A stretch of DNA of 64,000 nucleotides, from positions 20,412,014 to 20,476,013 of the forward strand of contig CM028916.1 in the NCBI GenBank assembly GCA_016801845.1, read 5' to 3'. Under the pieces are notes generated by a model, which saw only the letters and a list, made by a program, of their open reading frames with translations, searched no databases and was not told the DNA's origin. Source of the DNA: Polydactylus sextarius. Lineage: Eukaryota; Chordata; Actinopteri; Polynemidae. Shown here piece by piece: positions 47,801 to 57,971 of the stretch. The first letter of the stretch is position 1, and each line of letters starts with the position of its first letter. The translations under genes were made by a program, and so were the position numbers.

Positions 47801-50076
47801 ATATTAATGACAGACATGTTTGTTTGTCTCTACCCAAGGTTCAAATGAAGTTTCTGGTGGAGCAGATGAGACGACCTGACTACATGGATGCACTGCAAAG
47901 CTTCACCTCTCCACTGAATCCAGCTCATCAGCTGGGAAACCTGCGGTACATAAACACTCTTATTTAACTCGCTCCTCTTAAATGGTCGGCTTTTAATGTT
48001 TGTTTCACCCCGTAAGATTCAGCTTTTGTCTGTTTTCAAGACTTAAAATACTATTAGGTGCAATAAAAATTACATTTTGTGCGTGGTCCTCATGACTCAG
48101 TGGAGATGAATAATTTAATATACAGTCCATATTGTCCATATTGAGTCAGGACTCACGAGTGCAGCTTAATAACTGTAGTCAATGTCTTCCTTTCTGTTGT
48201 TTGTCTTCCTCGTAAAATTAACTGCCGCATCTTTTTCAGTTTGGAGGAATGCAGGATGATGTCATCAGCCAAGCGACCTCTGTGGTTGAACTGGGAAAAC
48301 CCAGATATGATGTCAGAGCTGCTGTTTCAGAACAACGAGATCATCTTCAAAAATGGAGATGGTGAGATCTGCTTGACACACACACACACACACACAAACA
48401 GATTGAAAATGCAGCAGCATGATTGTGGCTTTAGGCAAATCATGGCTCACAACCTCATCACTGCTCTTTACACTGACTCTAGAAAAAAACAGGTCACGTT
48501 ATTTGAATCACCCTTTCCTGCAGCAGCTTGTGCATTTTGCTGCATCGTCTGTGCCCAAACTGACTTTGACAGCTCTGCTCCATAATGCATCATGGAGGTG
48601 ATCAAAGAGCTTCTAAGCAGCTAATATTCACCTGAGCGTCACCCACCTCCTTGTCTTTCTGTGCGTCCTCAGATCTGAGGCAGGACATGCTGACACTGCA
48701 GATCATTAGGATAATGGAGAACATCTGGCAGAACCAAGGCCTTGATCTCAGGTAGGCTCCTCACTCTGCTACGACAGCGAAGATGCAGGTACAGGTTAAC
48801 AGTCGATGGACCTTTCATGTTCTGAGCCTCACGTGTGAATGCTGATTAGCAGCAACATCTGACAGCCACCTGAGGTCAATTCATAGAAAGTCCATCACAA
48901 CTGCCCCGGTGTTTTTTTTTTCCTCACATATTTTCTGTCCTTGCCTTTGCGCAGGATGCTGCCGTACGGCTGCCTGTCCATCGGCGACTGCGTGGGTTTG
49001 ATCGAGGTGGTGAGGAACTCTCACACCATCATGCAGATCCAATGCAAAGGAGGCCTGAAGGGGGCGCTGCAGTTCAACAGCCACACGTTGCATCAGTGGC
49101 TCAAGGATAAGAACAAGGGAGAGATGTGAGCGGCACAAACAGTGATTTATAGAGTTCCTCTGCTCTTCTGCAGGGTGTTAGTGATGATATTAAGACTGAT
49201 GTGACAACTAAAAACCTGAAAGCTTGACATTTATTCAATGTTTTCTTCTCTTTGTGCACAGTTACTGGATTCTCTCTGAGACTAAAATATGTTCAATCTG
49301 TTTGATTTGTCAGGTACGACCAGGCCATAGATCTGTTCACACGCTCATGTGCAGGCTACTGTGTAGCCACATTTATCCTGGGCATAGGCGACAGACACAA
49401 CAGCAACATTATGGTCAAAGACGACGGACAGGTAAAGATAATATTTAACATTCTGTGTATGTTAGAAATAGTTTCTCTGTCATTCAGCTTTGACAATGAT
49501 TCAATGTTGCATTGTTTGCTCTGTTTTCACAGCTGTTTCACATTGACTTTGGCCATTTCCTTGATCACAAAAAGAAGAAATTTGGGTACAAGAGAGAACG
49601 CGTGCCTTTTGTACTTACGCAGGACTTCTTGATCGTTATTAGCAAAGGAACTCAAGAGTGCACCAAAACGAGGGAGTTTGAAAGGTAATGAAAGCAGTCA
49701 GCACGAGTCTGTTACTTTGGGTTAAAGGAGAAATGATCAGTCACTCATTAAACACGTCTTCATAGCTTTTGCTCATTTTTGTAACATTTTTCTTCTGCGC
49801 CTCAGGTTCCAGGAGATGTGTTATAAAGCGTACCTCGCGATCCGGCAGCACGCCAACCTCTTCATCAACCTCTTCTCCATGATGCTAGGCTCCGGCATGC
49901 CGGAGCTGCAGTCTTTCGACGACATCGCTTACATCCGGAAGACCCTGGCTCTGGACAAGTCAGAGCAAGAAGCCCTCGATTACTTCATGAAGCAGATGAA
50001 CGACGCTCACCACGGCGGCTGGACAACCAAGATGGACTGGATCTTTCACACAATCCGCCAGCACGCCATGAACTAA
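41197..50076 (+). CDS. pik3ca: PI3-kinase catalytic subunit p110-alpha
   Basis: Twenty coding exons: 41197-41548, 41808-42017, 42118-42368, 42706-42951, 43110-43195, 43311-43416, 44328-44480, 44626-44760, 44976-45100, 45271-45352, 45547-45711, 45806-45909, 46123-46294, 47839-47945, 48240-48361, 48673-48751, 48955-49125, 49314-49431, 49533-49684, 49806-50076. All joins are GT-AG and total 1,068 codons plus stop, exactly the human length. The enzyme phosphorylates PtdIns(4,5)P2 to PIP3 with p85 partners, downstream of receptor tyrosine kinases and Ras. Domains in order: adaptor-binding (MPPRPSSGELWGMHLMPPSI), Ras-binding, C2, helical (RDPLSEITEQEKDF, residues near 542-546) and kinase. The catalytic loop GIGDRHNSNIMVKDDGQ and HIDFGHFLDHKKKKFG carry the catalytic Asp and DFG. 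The C-terminus keeps AHHGGWTTKMDWIFH (H1047 region). No breaks. Confidence 0.98.
44773..44849. repeat. (GT)n(TA)n(GT)n compound microsatellite
   Basis: A TA block of about 50 bases bracketed by GT blocks, 13 bases past a pik3ca donor site. Confidence 0.95.
46500..46600. mobile_element. Possible hAT-type element remnant in pik3ca intron
   Basis: The words AAGTTCAAGTAAAAGTCTAAAAGTATC and TACTGTACTTAGTAAGTA resemble the subterminal region of Tol2-like hAT elements. There is no clear terminal repeat or target duplication, so this is a weak call. Confidence 0.25.
46754..47020 (-). mobile_element. Abundant teleost tRNA-derived SINE, antisense in pik3ca intron
   Basis: Read on the minus strand: head CGGCAGCACAGGGGCTAGCG, B-box GGTTCGACTCC at 46987-46977, then TTTCTGCGTGGAGTTTGCAG and further down GGGTGTACCCTGCCTTCGCC and CAGCTGGGATAGG. 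This order matches a very common fish SINE in which a tRNA head is joined to a conserved 'GTGGAGTTTGCATGTTCTCC' body. The copy is old and diverged. It lies in the largest pik3ca intron. Confidence 0.75.
47187..47640. repeat. Dispersed repeat B, copy 2 (probable DNA-transposon relic)
   Basis: It shares 47204-47287 with 18010-18083, and 47601-47625 is the inverse of 17975-17995. The interior has GGGCTGTTCACACATTATGA followed by short conserved words of the kind seen in fish non-autonomous DNA elements. Superfamily unknown. Confidence 0.5.
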
Positions 50077-52177
50077 AACGGACTTGAGGAACGAACTGTG
50101 GTAACAACAGCACACTAATAACCAAAAGAATACTGAGAAGTAAGGAAGGTGTTTTCTCAAACACGCCACGGCCTGGTTAATATTTCTGCCAGCGTATGAC
50201 TGTGACACATTAACTGCCAGCGCACCACAAAACAAGGGTGCTCAGAAGGGCCTATTTCAGGGACATGATGCCTAAATCCTCTGTTTCTTACAGGTGTCTG
50301 AATTTCTTCTCCCTGCACCTTGTGTTTGAGAATGCAGGGTGAAGTTGTATTTCATTATCGTCTTCATAGGAACTTCACGAATAACGGACCTCAACTACAT
50401 TGGCCTTTTTGCGCAAACAAAAATATAGACACATTTTTATTTTTTATTATTTTTAAACTCCTTTCATCACATCTTCAAGCATCAGCATTAAGAAAAGGAA
50501 CGCCACGATGTGATGCACTACGAGCCCAGTTGGCTTTTCTTTTCTACAGATGAACTTCCACTACCTATTTTGATGAAGAAGAGGGAGATATTGGCACATG
50601 CGGCCGGTGGCCAGCTGAGACACGACTACAGAAACCTGGCTGCTGTCACCAACGTTGTTATTCCCTTTTACAATCATACAAACTATCATCAACACTCTGA
50701 CGGAGGACACGTTGTTGAAAACACTCAACTAGCATTTAACACTTTCTGAGAAACTGAGATAAGAACTTATTTGTAGCCTAAAGACAACATGTCCTCATTT
50801 TAGAAATCACACCATGCCAGATAACTGTCTTTTGTATAGAGGTATGTCCATAGACTTGTATGCATTCGGTGCACATATTCCTTTTTGAGTCTATTTTCTA
50901 CTGAGCCAAAGTACTAGACATGTAACCCCACTACTCAGCAGTCTTATCATTTAAACAAACAAACAAAAAAAACAACAAAAAAAAAAAAAAAAAAAAAAAA
51001 CAACATAGTCAGTACTATTCCAAGTCTCACATTTACTCATAGCACTGATCTCCGCAGTATTTGTTTTTGTTTTGTCTATCAGTATTATCGTGTGTCAGAT
51101 ATTGAGGCACAAATTGACCCCCCACACAGCTGGAATGGAGCTGGAAAGCATAGCGACGCTTTCTGATGGTCCAGCTGCAAAACGTGTCATCAGTCGGTCT
51201 TTGGTTATTCAGCTGATTAAAGGTAAGAACCGCGGAGGGGAAAGAGGAGACAGAGTGTTCCTTTAGTGTGCTGTGCTGTTACACTATGCAAGTTGTGATC
51301 CTTATATGTACTGTATCCTGCAACAACAACAAAATATTGATGTCAGTCAGACAGAGAGAGGAAAGCATCTCCCCTGACAAGTGTGTCAGTGAACTTAATA
51401 CAGACAGTACATGGAGGTCGAAAAAAAATTGCACAATGCTGCACTGTAACAGTATCATCTACTTCTTCCCCAACAAAAAATGCCTTCGTACCCTGCCTTT
51501 TGCTTCTTACTATATCTCATTGTAGAGCTACACTATAAAATATTTGACATGAATTTTGCTCAATCAGCAGTCACAGAGAAGAATTAAAACAGGCTTTATA
51601 TGGTCCCAGATCATGACATCCAGGTAAAGAACAACAGCCTAATTCTTAGAATTGGGTTGAAAACACCTTCAAGTGTCTTCTTCCCTCCTCTGGTCTATGA
51701 TTGTCACCTTTCTGTGTGGAAGAATAGTGTTTTGCAGTTTTGCTGCACTGCACCGACACATCAGTACGAGGTCAGTAAATGTTCTAGGTTTACCAAATGA
51801 TACCTAGCAGGGAGGTTTCCTGGACACCAGAGTCTGTCTGAGAAAAAAAAAAGTCCCAGTTTCTGTTTTCTGTTTATGGTTTAAGGAAAAAAAAAAAAAA
51901 AGAAACTCAGGAAACCAATTTGAACCGAGACACATGTGCCTCTGTACTGGATACAGAGCAGTGGGCCGGACCCAATCTGAGAAAATTAAGCCCCATGTAC
52001 CTTATGGAAGACAAATCAAAATGATGCTATTTCCTTTAGTACTTTATTATGATTGTTTTCTTTCTCTCACATTGCGTTATGCATGAGGTCCTCAAATATC
52101 TACTTTTTTTGTTTTGTTTGTTTGTTTGACCTGATGTTGTTTACTTGAATTTCATGTATAGAATTGACCTTGTTACT

Positions 52178-52216
<39 letters not shown>

Positions 52217-52810
52217 GTGTGTGTGGGCGGGGGGTACAACAAAGTCACAATGAAGGTAACAGATACTGATACTGATACTACATGTGCAAATGCTTTCCTT
52301 GAATAACTACAGAGGTAATATATTTTTGTATTTTTTAATTTCAAGCAAACTCATATGTAACTGCTAACCAAAAAAAAAAAAAAAAAAAAGAAAAAGAGAG
52401 AGAAAAAAAAAAAAAAAAAGAAAAAGGAGGAATCAAGCATTTCGTGCACCATCCTCATCTGGAAACCCAGTAGACAGCTTCTAGTTGTTGAAACAATATG
52501 AATGACAAAGCAGAGGTGAGTTGTTGAATGAAGGACAAGGATTTGATGCTGTTGTCAGAGGACGATCTCACCCGAAGTAGAAGTCTGTAAGCACAATAAG
52601 GAGGAAGAAGAAACCCTGCATGTTTTTTGTTTGTTTGTTTTTTTTTTGAAAAACAACCAGATTCATGTATTAATTATCTATCATCTGTATATATCATTAA
52701 AACACTCATCAAATATTTGTTTTAGCCATCCTCATATGACCACATCTGATAAGAACTGTATGCATTCATTTATTGTACTCTTGAATAAAAACATTTCACC
52801 CTATTGAAAC
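50077..52810 (+). other. pik3ca: pik3ca 3' UTR and poly(A) signal
   Basis: AATAAA at 52784-52789 is the clearest signal after the stop, giving a 3' UTR near 2.7 kb. It includes A-rich runs (50967-51001, 51888-51901, 52371-52425) and a GT/GTAT tract at 52178-52224. The small frames here do not look like genes. Confidence 0.5.
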
Positions 52811-53211
52811 AGATTATTGTATGACAGTGTTTTCACACTTTATCAAAATGTCTGCTATTTACAAGGCACTTTTACATCGTCTTGCTTCATAATGACAACA
52901 ACAATAATAATAATAATAATAAAAAGAACAGTACATGAGCAGGTGTGAATCATTGCGTAAACCATCCTTAAGTTTTTTTAAATATTAAAAAGATATGTGA
53001 CTTCTAGATGAGCTAAATAGAAATAATGGGATAAAACCTGGAGAAAATGGTGGTTAGTTACTCTAACAAAGATTTCAATGCAATGAAAATCATTCATAAA
53101 CATTTTAGTGTCTTAATTCTAACTATTTATTGTAAAAATGATTTTGCAAAAATTAATCTGCCCCCTGTGCTGAATCTCTTAACACTCTTAATTTTAACTC
53201 AATTATAGTCT

Positions 53212-53284
53212 TTTATTTGAGTGGTTCTACACACACCAGCCGAGGTTCACACTGCATCAGCCATATAACAGAACCCTGTGTGTA
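53212..53284 (-). other. kcnmb3: kcnmb3 3' UTR with poly(A) signal
   Basis: AATAAA on the minus strand at 53217-53212, about 70 bases beyond the kcnmb3 stop. It faces the pik3ca signal at 52784 across about 420 bases. Confidence 0.5.
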
Positions 53285-55093
53285 TCAGGAGGCCGACTGC
53301 ATGCTGGACCTGCGCAGCAGTCTGTACAGTTTGCCCTGAGTGTATCTCAATGTGGTCCTGCTCGCCGTCCTGTCCCCGCACATCTCAGCCGCCAGATGAG
53401 CCAAACACTGTGTCAGCTTGACCAGCGCCACCAGCAGAGCGCCGCCGCCGAGCATCAGACATGGCCACAGCAGCGCCAGCAGGGACTTCTCCAACGTGTA
53501 CTTCCTCTGTAAGATGACGTCTTTGGGATCGCTGGTGCCGTCAGTGAAGCACGTCCTAGAGCGGTTCAGCTCCGTGTTCAAGGTGTGTGTCACGTTCTTG
53601 ACTTCATCTTGAAGAGTCTTCTTGTCCATCTGACATTTGGGGATGTAGAAACACTGCGAAACGGAAGATATGATTCAAGTGCAGTTGGCAGCACTGATTG
53701 CAATCAGTGAGACAAGCCCTTCCTCGCCTCTATTTGCCGCACAGCTCCTAAAAAATGTCTCATGAAATCTCTTTGAATGCAGCACAAGAGCAGCATCTCC
53801 TAATAATGTCTGCCGCCTTATCCACGAGGGCACAGGGCTGCTGCTTTTCCATCCTGTCAGCTACTTCATCTTTTTGCTTCGTTGCTCTCCAGGTGCTTCC
53901 TCAAGTCCCTGCTTAGACGGCTAATATGAAAACTAGAATTACTATGAGTCACAAGAAGCAACACTGACATCTACTAAATAGAGTGGCTTTATTTTAAACT
54001 TGTAGTGCATAGACGTAAAGCTGTAATACTCAAATTATTCCTCCAGGGCCTCCAGGTTTTCCTTCCTTATGATGCTCATAAAGCAGTAAGTTGAGACCTG
54101 AGAGCTGGACCTTACTGTAATAAATGAATCCCTACCTCATGAGCGAGGAGGACTGATTCTTCATCGTAGCGTAAGGTTACGTTGTGGTGTAATCTGTCAG
54201 AGGTCGTTAGGTTAACCGTCACCTGGAGGCACGGCACGGTGCTCACACCCCTGCAGTCCACCCACTCATCCAGGGTGTTGGCCTGCACCAGCACACAGCT
54301 AGCCTCCTCCTTCCACTTACTGGAAAACAAGAGAACGGAAAAGGTTCAGAGCGCTAACATCCCCAACACATGCAAGTTCAAATCAGAGAAGTGCTATCTG
54401 ACAGCTATGACATGAAAACAATCACTGGCTATAATTTTAATATTTTTGTCCAGAGACTTAACAACCAATTCACATCAGTCTCATCTGTACTTCATGTCCT
54501 CTACCAGTCAGTATGTTCATACGCATGTTACCGACACATGAGCATGTTGGCATGTTTTTGCTGTAATGAACTTCAGTACAGTACAGAATCACTCACTACT
54601 GACGCTTAAAAAATGTGTCCTCGTTGATATAGAGAGGATTTTCTCCTAAATGACAAACAAATAACAAATCAACAGGAAAAATAGTTAACAGTTTTGATAA
54701 TCTATTATTCGTTTAAGTGATTTATTCAGTAAAAATGAAACAAAAAACCTCAGCGGTTTCAGCTGCACTGTGTGTTGAATCCTTTTTGTCTTTGGATTAT
54801 TCTCAAACATCTATTTAATGATTTGGTCTCTAACATCACGTGACAGACTACCTGTTAACAAATGGTTTGACAATACTGATGCCGACCACAAAGAACATGA
54901 GCACAGAGAAGGCCATCATGGTGAAACCCAGTAGGATGGTTCTGTCCTCTCCGACGCTCGACACTGGCACCTGTGAGCGAACTCGCTGGCCTCCTCGTCC
55001 ATCAGCTCCTTTCCCATCTTGCTCCTGAGCAGTGTGGAAAAGCTCCCTGTGTCTCTCATACACAAACGCAAACACACTTACAAACACAGGCAT
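53285..55093 (-). CDS. kcnmb3: BK channel regulatory beta-3 subunit
   Basis: Three coding exons on the minus strand: 55093-54852, 54319-54136, 53653-53285. They join in frame to 264 codons plus stop (human isoforms about 257-279). The protein is a two-span auxiliary subunit of calcium-activated BK potassium channels. Seen: a cytosolic N-terminus, then VSSVGEDRTILLGFTMMAFSV (first span), an extracellular loop with DEWVDC, VPCLQVTVNL and CFYIPKC, a second span LLALLWPCLMLGGGALLVAL followed by VKLTQCLAHLAAEMCG, and a basic C-tail LYRLLRRSS as in human beta-3. The loop lacks two of the eight conserved cysteines. The start is uncertain: an acceptor-like CCCCAG ends at 55099, just upstream of the ATG at 55093, so an alternative 5' exon could supply another N-terminus, as in mammalian KCNMB3. 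Confidence 0.9.
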
Positions 55094-55371
55094 AGCCACT
55101 GGGGATGTATAATGAATTAATCCAACAACGATTCAGATTTAATTTTTCATGTGATGCAATAACAAATTTCATGTTTGTCTCATGAATTGATTTGATTCAT
55201 CTCACACCAGAGAGCTCATGAAAAATTAACCAATCAAAACTAGAGCTATAACTGTCTTTCTTAGCTATGAAGTCCATATGGTCTGTCCAGAACGTTTCAT
55301 TGACATACACTTTGCCACCTCCTATAACTTAAAGTGATTGTCAGATACAGATACAAGTTTGACCGTCTTTT

Positions 55372-55979
55372 TGTTTTCACAACCAAATAGTTGAAAATGA
55401 ATTTAAGTGGGGCAGTCAGGCAAATGTATTTAAATTAACATTTTTTTAACCACTAAGAAAGCTCATAATAGCACATTTTCTTGAACAGGCTGATGTGTCC
55501 TTGAAGAGTCAACATGAGAGACTTGCTGCACCACATTAGCCTAGGGTTGCTAAAAGTTGCTAACCGCTAAGCCGATTATAGCGACCCGACTCAATCTCTC
55601 CTACCCCAGCCACTGTAGCTCTGGAGTAATTCTTGTTTTCATAAAAACTGGTGATGAAGGGTGTTCCAGATGCACAGATTCATGATTTTCACGGACACAT
55701 CGCCCTGTTGTTCAGGAAAATGCTGAATCTGCTGATCTGAAACACCCTTCACCACCAGTTGTTGTGAAAACAGTTGTTTGTAAAACAGTCTTTTTAATAA
55801 ACTCTCAGTTCACTTACTAAGTTATCAGTACTTCAGTTTATGTGTAGGGACCCTATTTATGCTACTGCTGAAGTGAAGTGATATTTTGAGTTTTATTAGT
55901 GGTTAAAAATGACAATTTAAATACATTTGGCTGACTGCCCCATTTACTTTTATTGTTAACTATTTGGCCATGAAAACTG
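55372..55979. mobile_element. Long-TIR non-autonomous DNA element containing fold-back repeat copy 2
   Basis: Arms 55373-55436 and 55914-55977 are inverted repeats of about 64 bases (core TTTAAATACATTTG and CTGACTGCCCCA). Between them lies the fold-back unit 55512-55935, related to 18446-18835, with its own arms at 55634-55682 and 55724-55772. Nothing encodes a transposase. Weaker matching words (ACTTAAAG at about 55327 and its reverse near 56147) hint at a larger element. Confidence 0.7.
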
Positions 55980-56930
55980 TCACATTAAGTTAAGTATATA
56001 ACACACATTTTTTGATAATATGTGTGTGTGTGTAAATGTAAGATTTAATAATTTGTGAATTTTAAATCAAAATATATTTTTGTCTGTTTGGTCTATTTTG
56101 GAAAACAGCACTGATAGTGGGCAAAAACTGTACAAAGCACCTTTAAGTGAGTAAGTGTTATGTCTAATTACATCCTCAGGGTTATTTCCTCTGTAAGTTT
56201 CTCTAGAGCCACAGAAGACATACAACAGTTTTCACAGACTAATAGTTTCCATGACAAGTAAACTTGGCTTCTTGTGTTGCATCTGGCTTATCTAACTTGT
56301 GTTATGTTTTACTCCCCTTCCAGACACACACAGTTTGGATAATCATGAAAAACCCAAGAGGTAGAAAAGTGGATGTGAAGCTTTGTTAAACTTCAGCAAT
56401 GTTTTTTCCTTTTCAAAGCCTAGCTGCCCGGCCCAGTCCATTGTCCCGTCTTACCGTGTCTGCCGCCTGCGAGCACCCTGCAGGTTGATGTTAATGGGGA
56501 TGTTAAACGACCTCCGGGGAGAAGCAGTGTTCAAGAACATGCCCACTCCTATTGCAGCCACTTCCTATCCCTCCCCAAGTATACGTACAGCTCAACGTAA
56601 CAAGCTCGTCTCAATCTAAGTCAAATGTCTTTCTCCCAACAGCTCACAGACATCTCCCGTCTCCAATGCAGCACGATGAAGGTAGATTGCAGTTTATTCA
56701 CCAGGGAACTCCCCGTTGTTTACTAAGGCTCAAAGGTGAGTGCAGCAACACCTTCCACCCTCATGTGTTTCTATAGAAACCACCACAGGTAAGGCAGGTA
56801 GGATGCTATTGGCCTCTCAGCGGGGCCGTGAGGCTCAGCTGCCGCTGCTGTTTGTCATGAAAAAGCTGAATCCCTTCTTGATTATTAACTTTTTTCACAG
56901 AATCAAAGCAGCTGAAGCACAGGCAAGTAA

Positions 56931-56932
<2 letters not shown>

Positions 56933-56992
<60 letters not shown>
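56933..56992. repeat. (CT)n(CA)n compound microsatellite
   Basis: About 14 CT units pass directly into about 16 CA units. Confidence 0.95.
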
Positions 56993-56997
<5 letters not shown>

Positions 56998-57943
56998 AAA
57001 GATACTGACCCAAACACATGCGTACGACGACATCTCATTATCCTATTGGACTGCTGAGCTTGAAACCTGTCAGCTTGTCTCGACACTTTGTGATATGAGG
57101 GCAAGTTGCTGAGCTGAGTTTATATGTGTTATTCAAACAATCGAAAGTCTCTGTATTATTCATGGGTTGCTGGAAAAACATATGGGGGCATTAACTTGGT
57201 GACAGTTCTGTTTAATATAACAAGCCCAAGGGTAGGAACACCACAGCAGCTTGGAAATGTAGCCAACCATTCAATAAAACATGCACAGATGTCATAGCTA
57301 ATATATTCACTATTGTACATAATAGAGTTTTATTTTGAATATTTTCTTATCACACACTTTGATGTTAAAGCTCCATATTCTTGAAAATATAATCACAGTT
57401 GATTTGATGTATTTTATGACCTGTATTTGTGTGATTTATTGTTTAGAGCAAGTCCTATCTTTAAGCTACAAACATGTATTTATAGGCCTGGCACAGTTCT
57501 TGAGGTTGGGTTGAGGGAGAATCAAGTGCTTTTGATGAAACTGAAGAAAACAAGATTAAAAATGTATAAAGCTCTGTGTACTTTGCCTCACCTGGTAACA
57601 CGAGACATTGCCTTGGCCACAACACTCACAGCACGGTGCTGAACCGCTGACAGGACTCAAACGGAATTTCATCTTTAACATAAAACCCTAATGAACATGG
57701 ACGTGGACTTCTGCATTGTTTGATCTGGCATCCTCTGTCCTGTGATTGGGGTCTCATCCCCCTGGCTGAGAGTCTCCTCCTCGTCTGTTTACTGGATGAA
57801 GCTCTGAAATGGGCCTCGTACAATGCTATGACAAATTCCACTGATTATGCTAGCCAGCAGTGGTAATTGAACGCACAGTGTCTCCAGTTATCTGATTATG
57901 TCTCTGAACAACATCTCTGAACAACATGTGCAAACAGTTGGTG

Positions 57944-57950
57944 TATAAAA
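57944..57950 (+). promoter_or_regulatory. TATA box of the MFSD8-like gene
   Basis: TATAAAA followed by GGC begins 28 bases upstream of the ATG at 57972. It is a textbook TATA box in position, but leaves almost no room for a 5' UTR. Confidence 0.45.
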
Positions 57951-57971
57951 GGCAGCGAGCGACTGAGTACA

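Larger units (their letters stand above)
55099..57943. other. Spacer between kcnmb3 and the MFSD8-like gene (head-to-head)
   Basis: No exon recognised. It is dominated on the left by an inverted-repeat element (55372-55979) and holds a CT/CA tract at 56933-56992. Promoters of both flanking genes must lie here. Confidence 0.5.
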
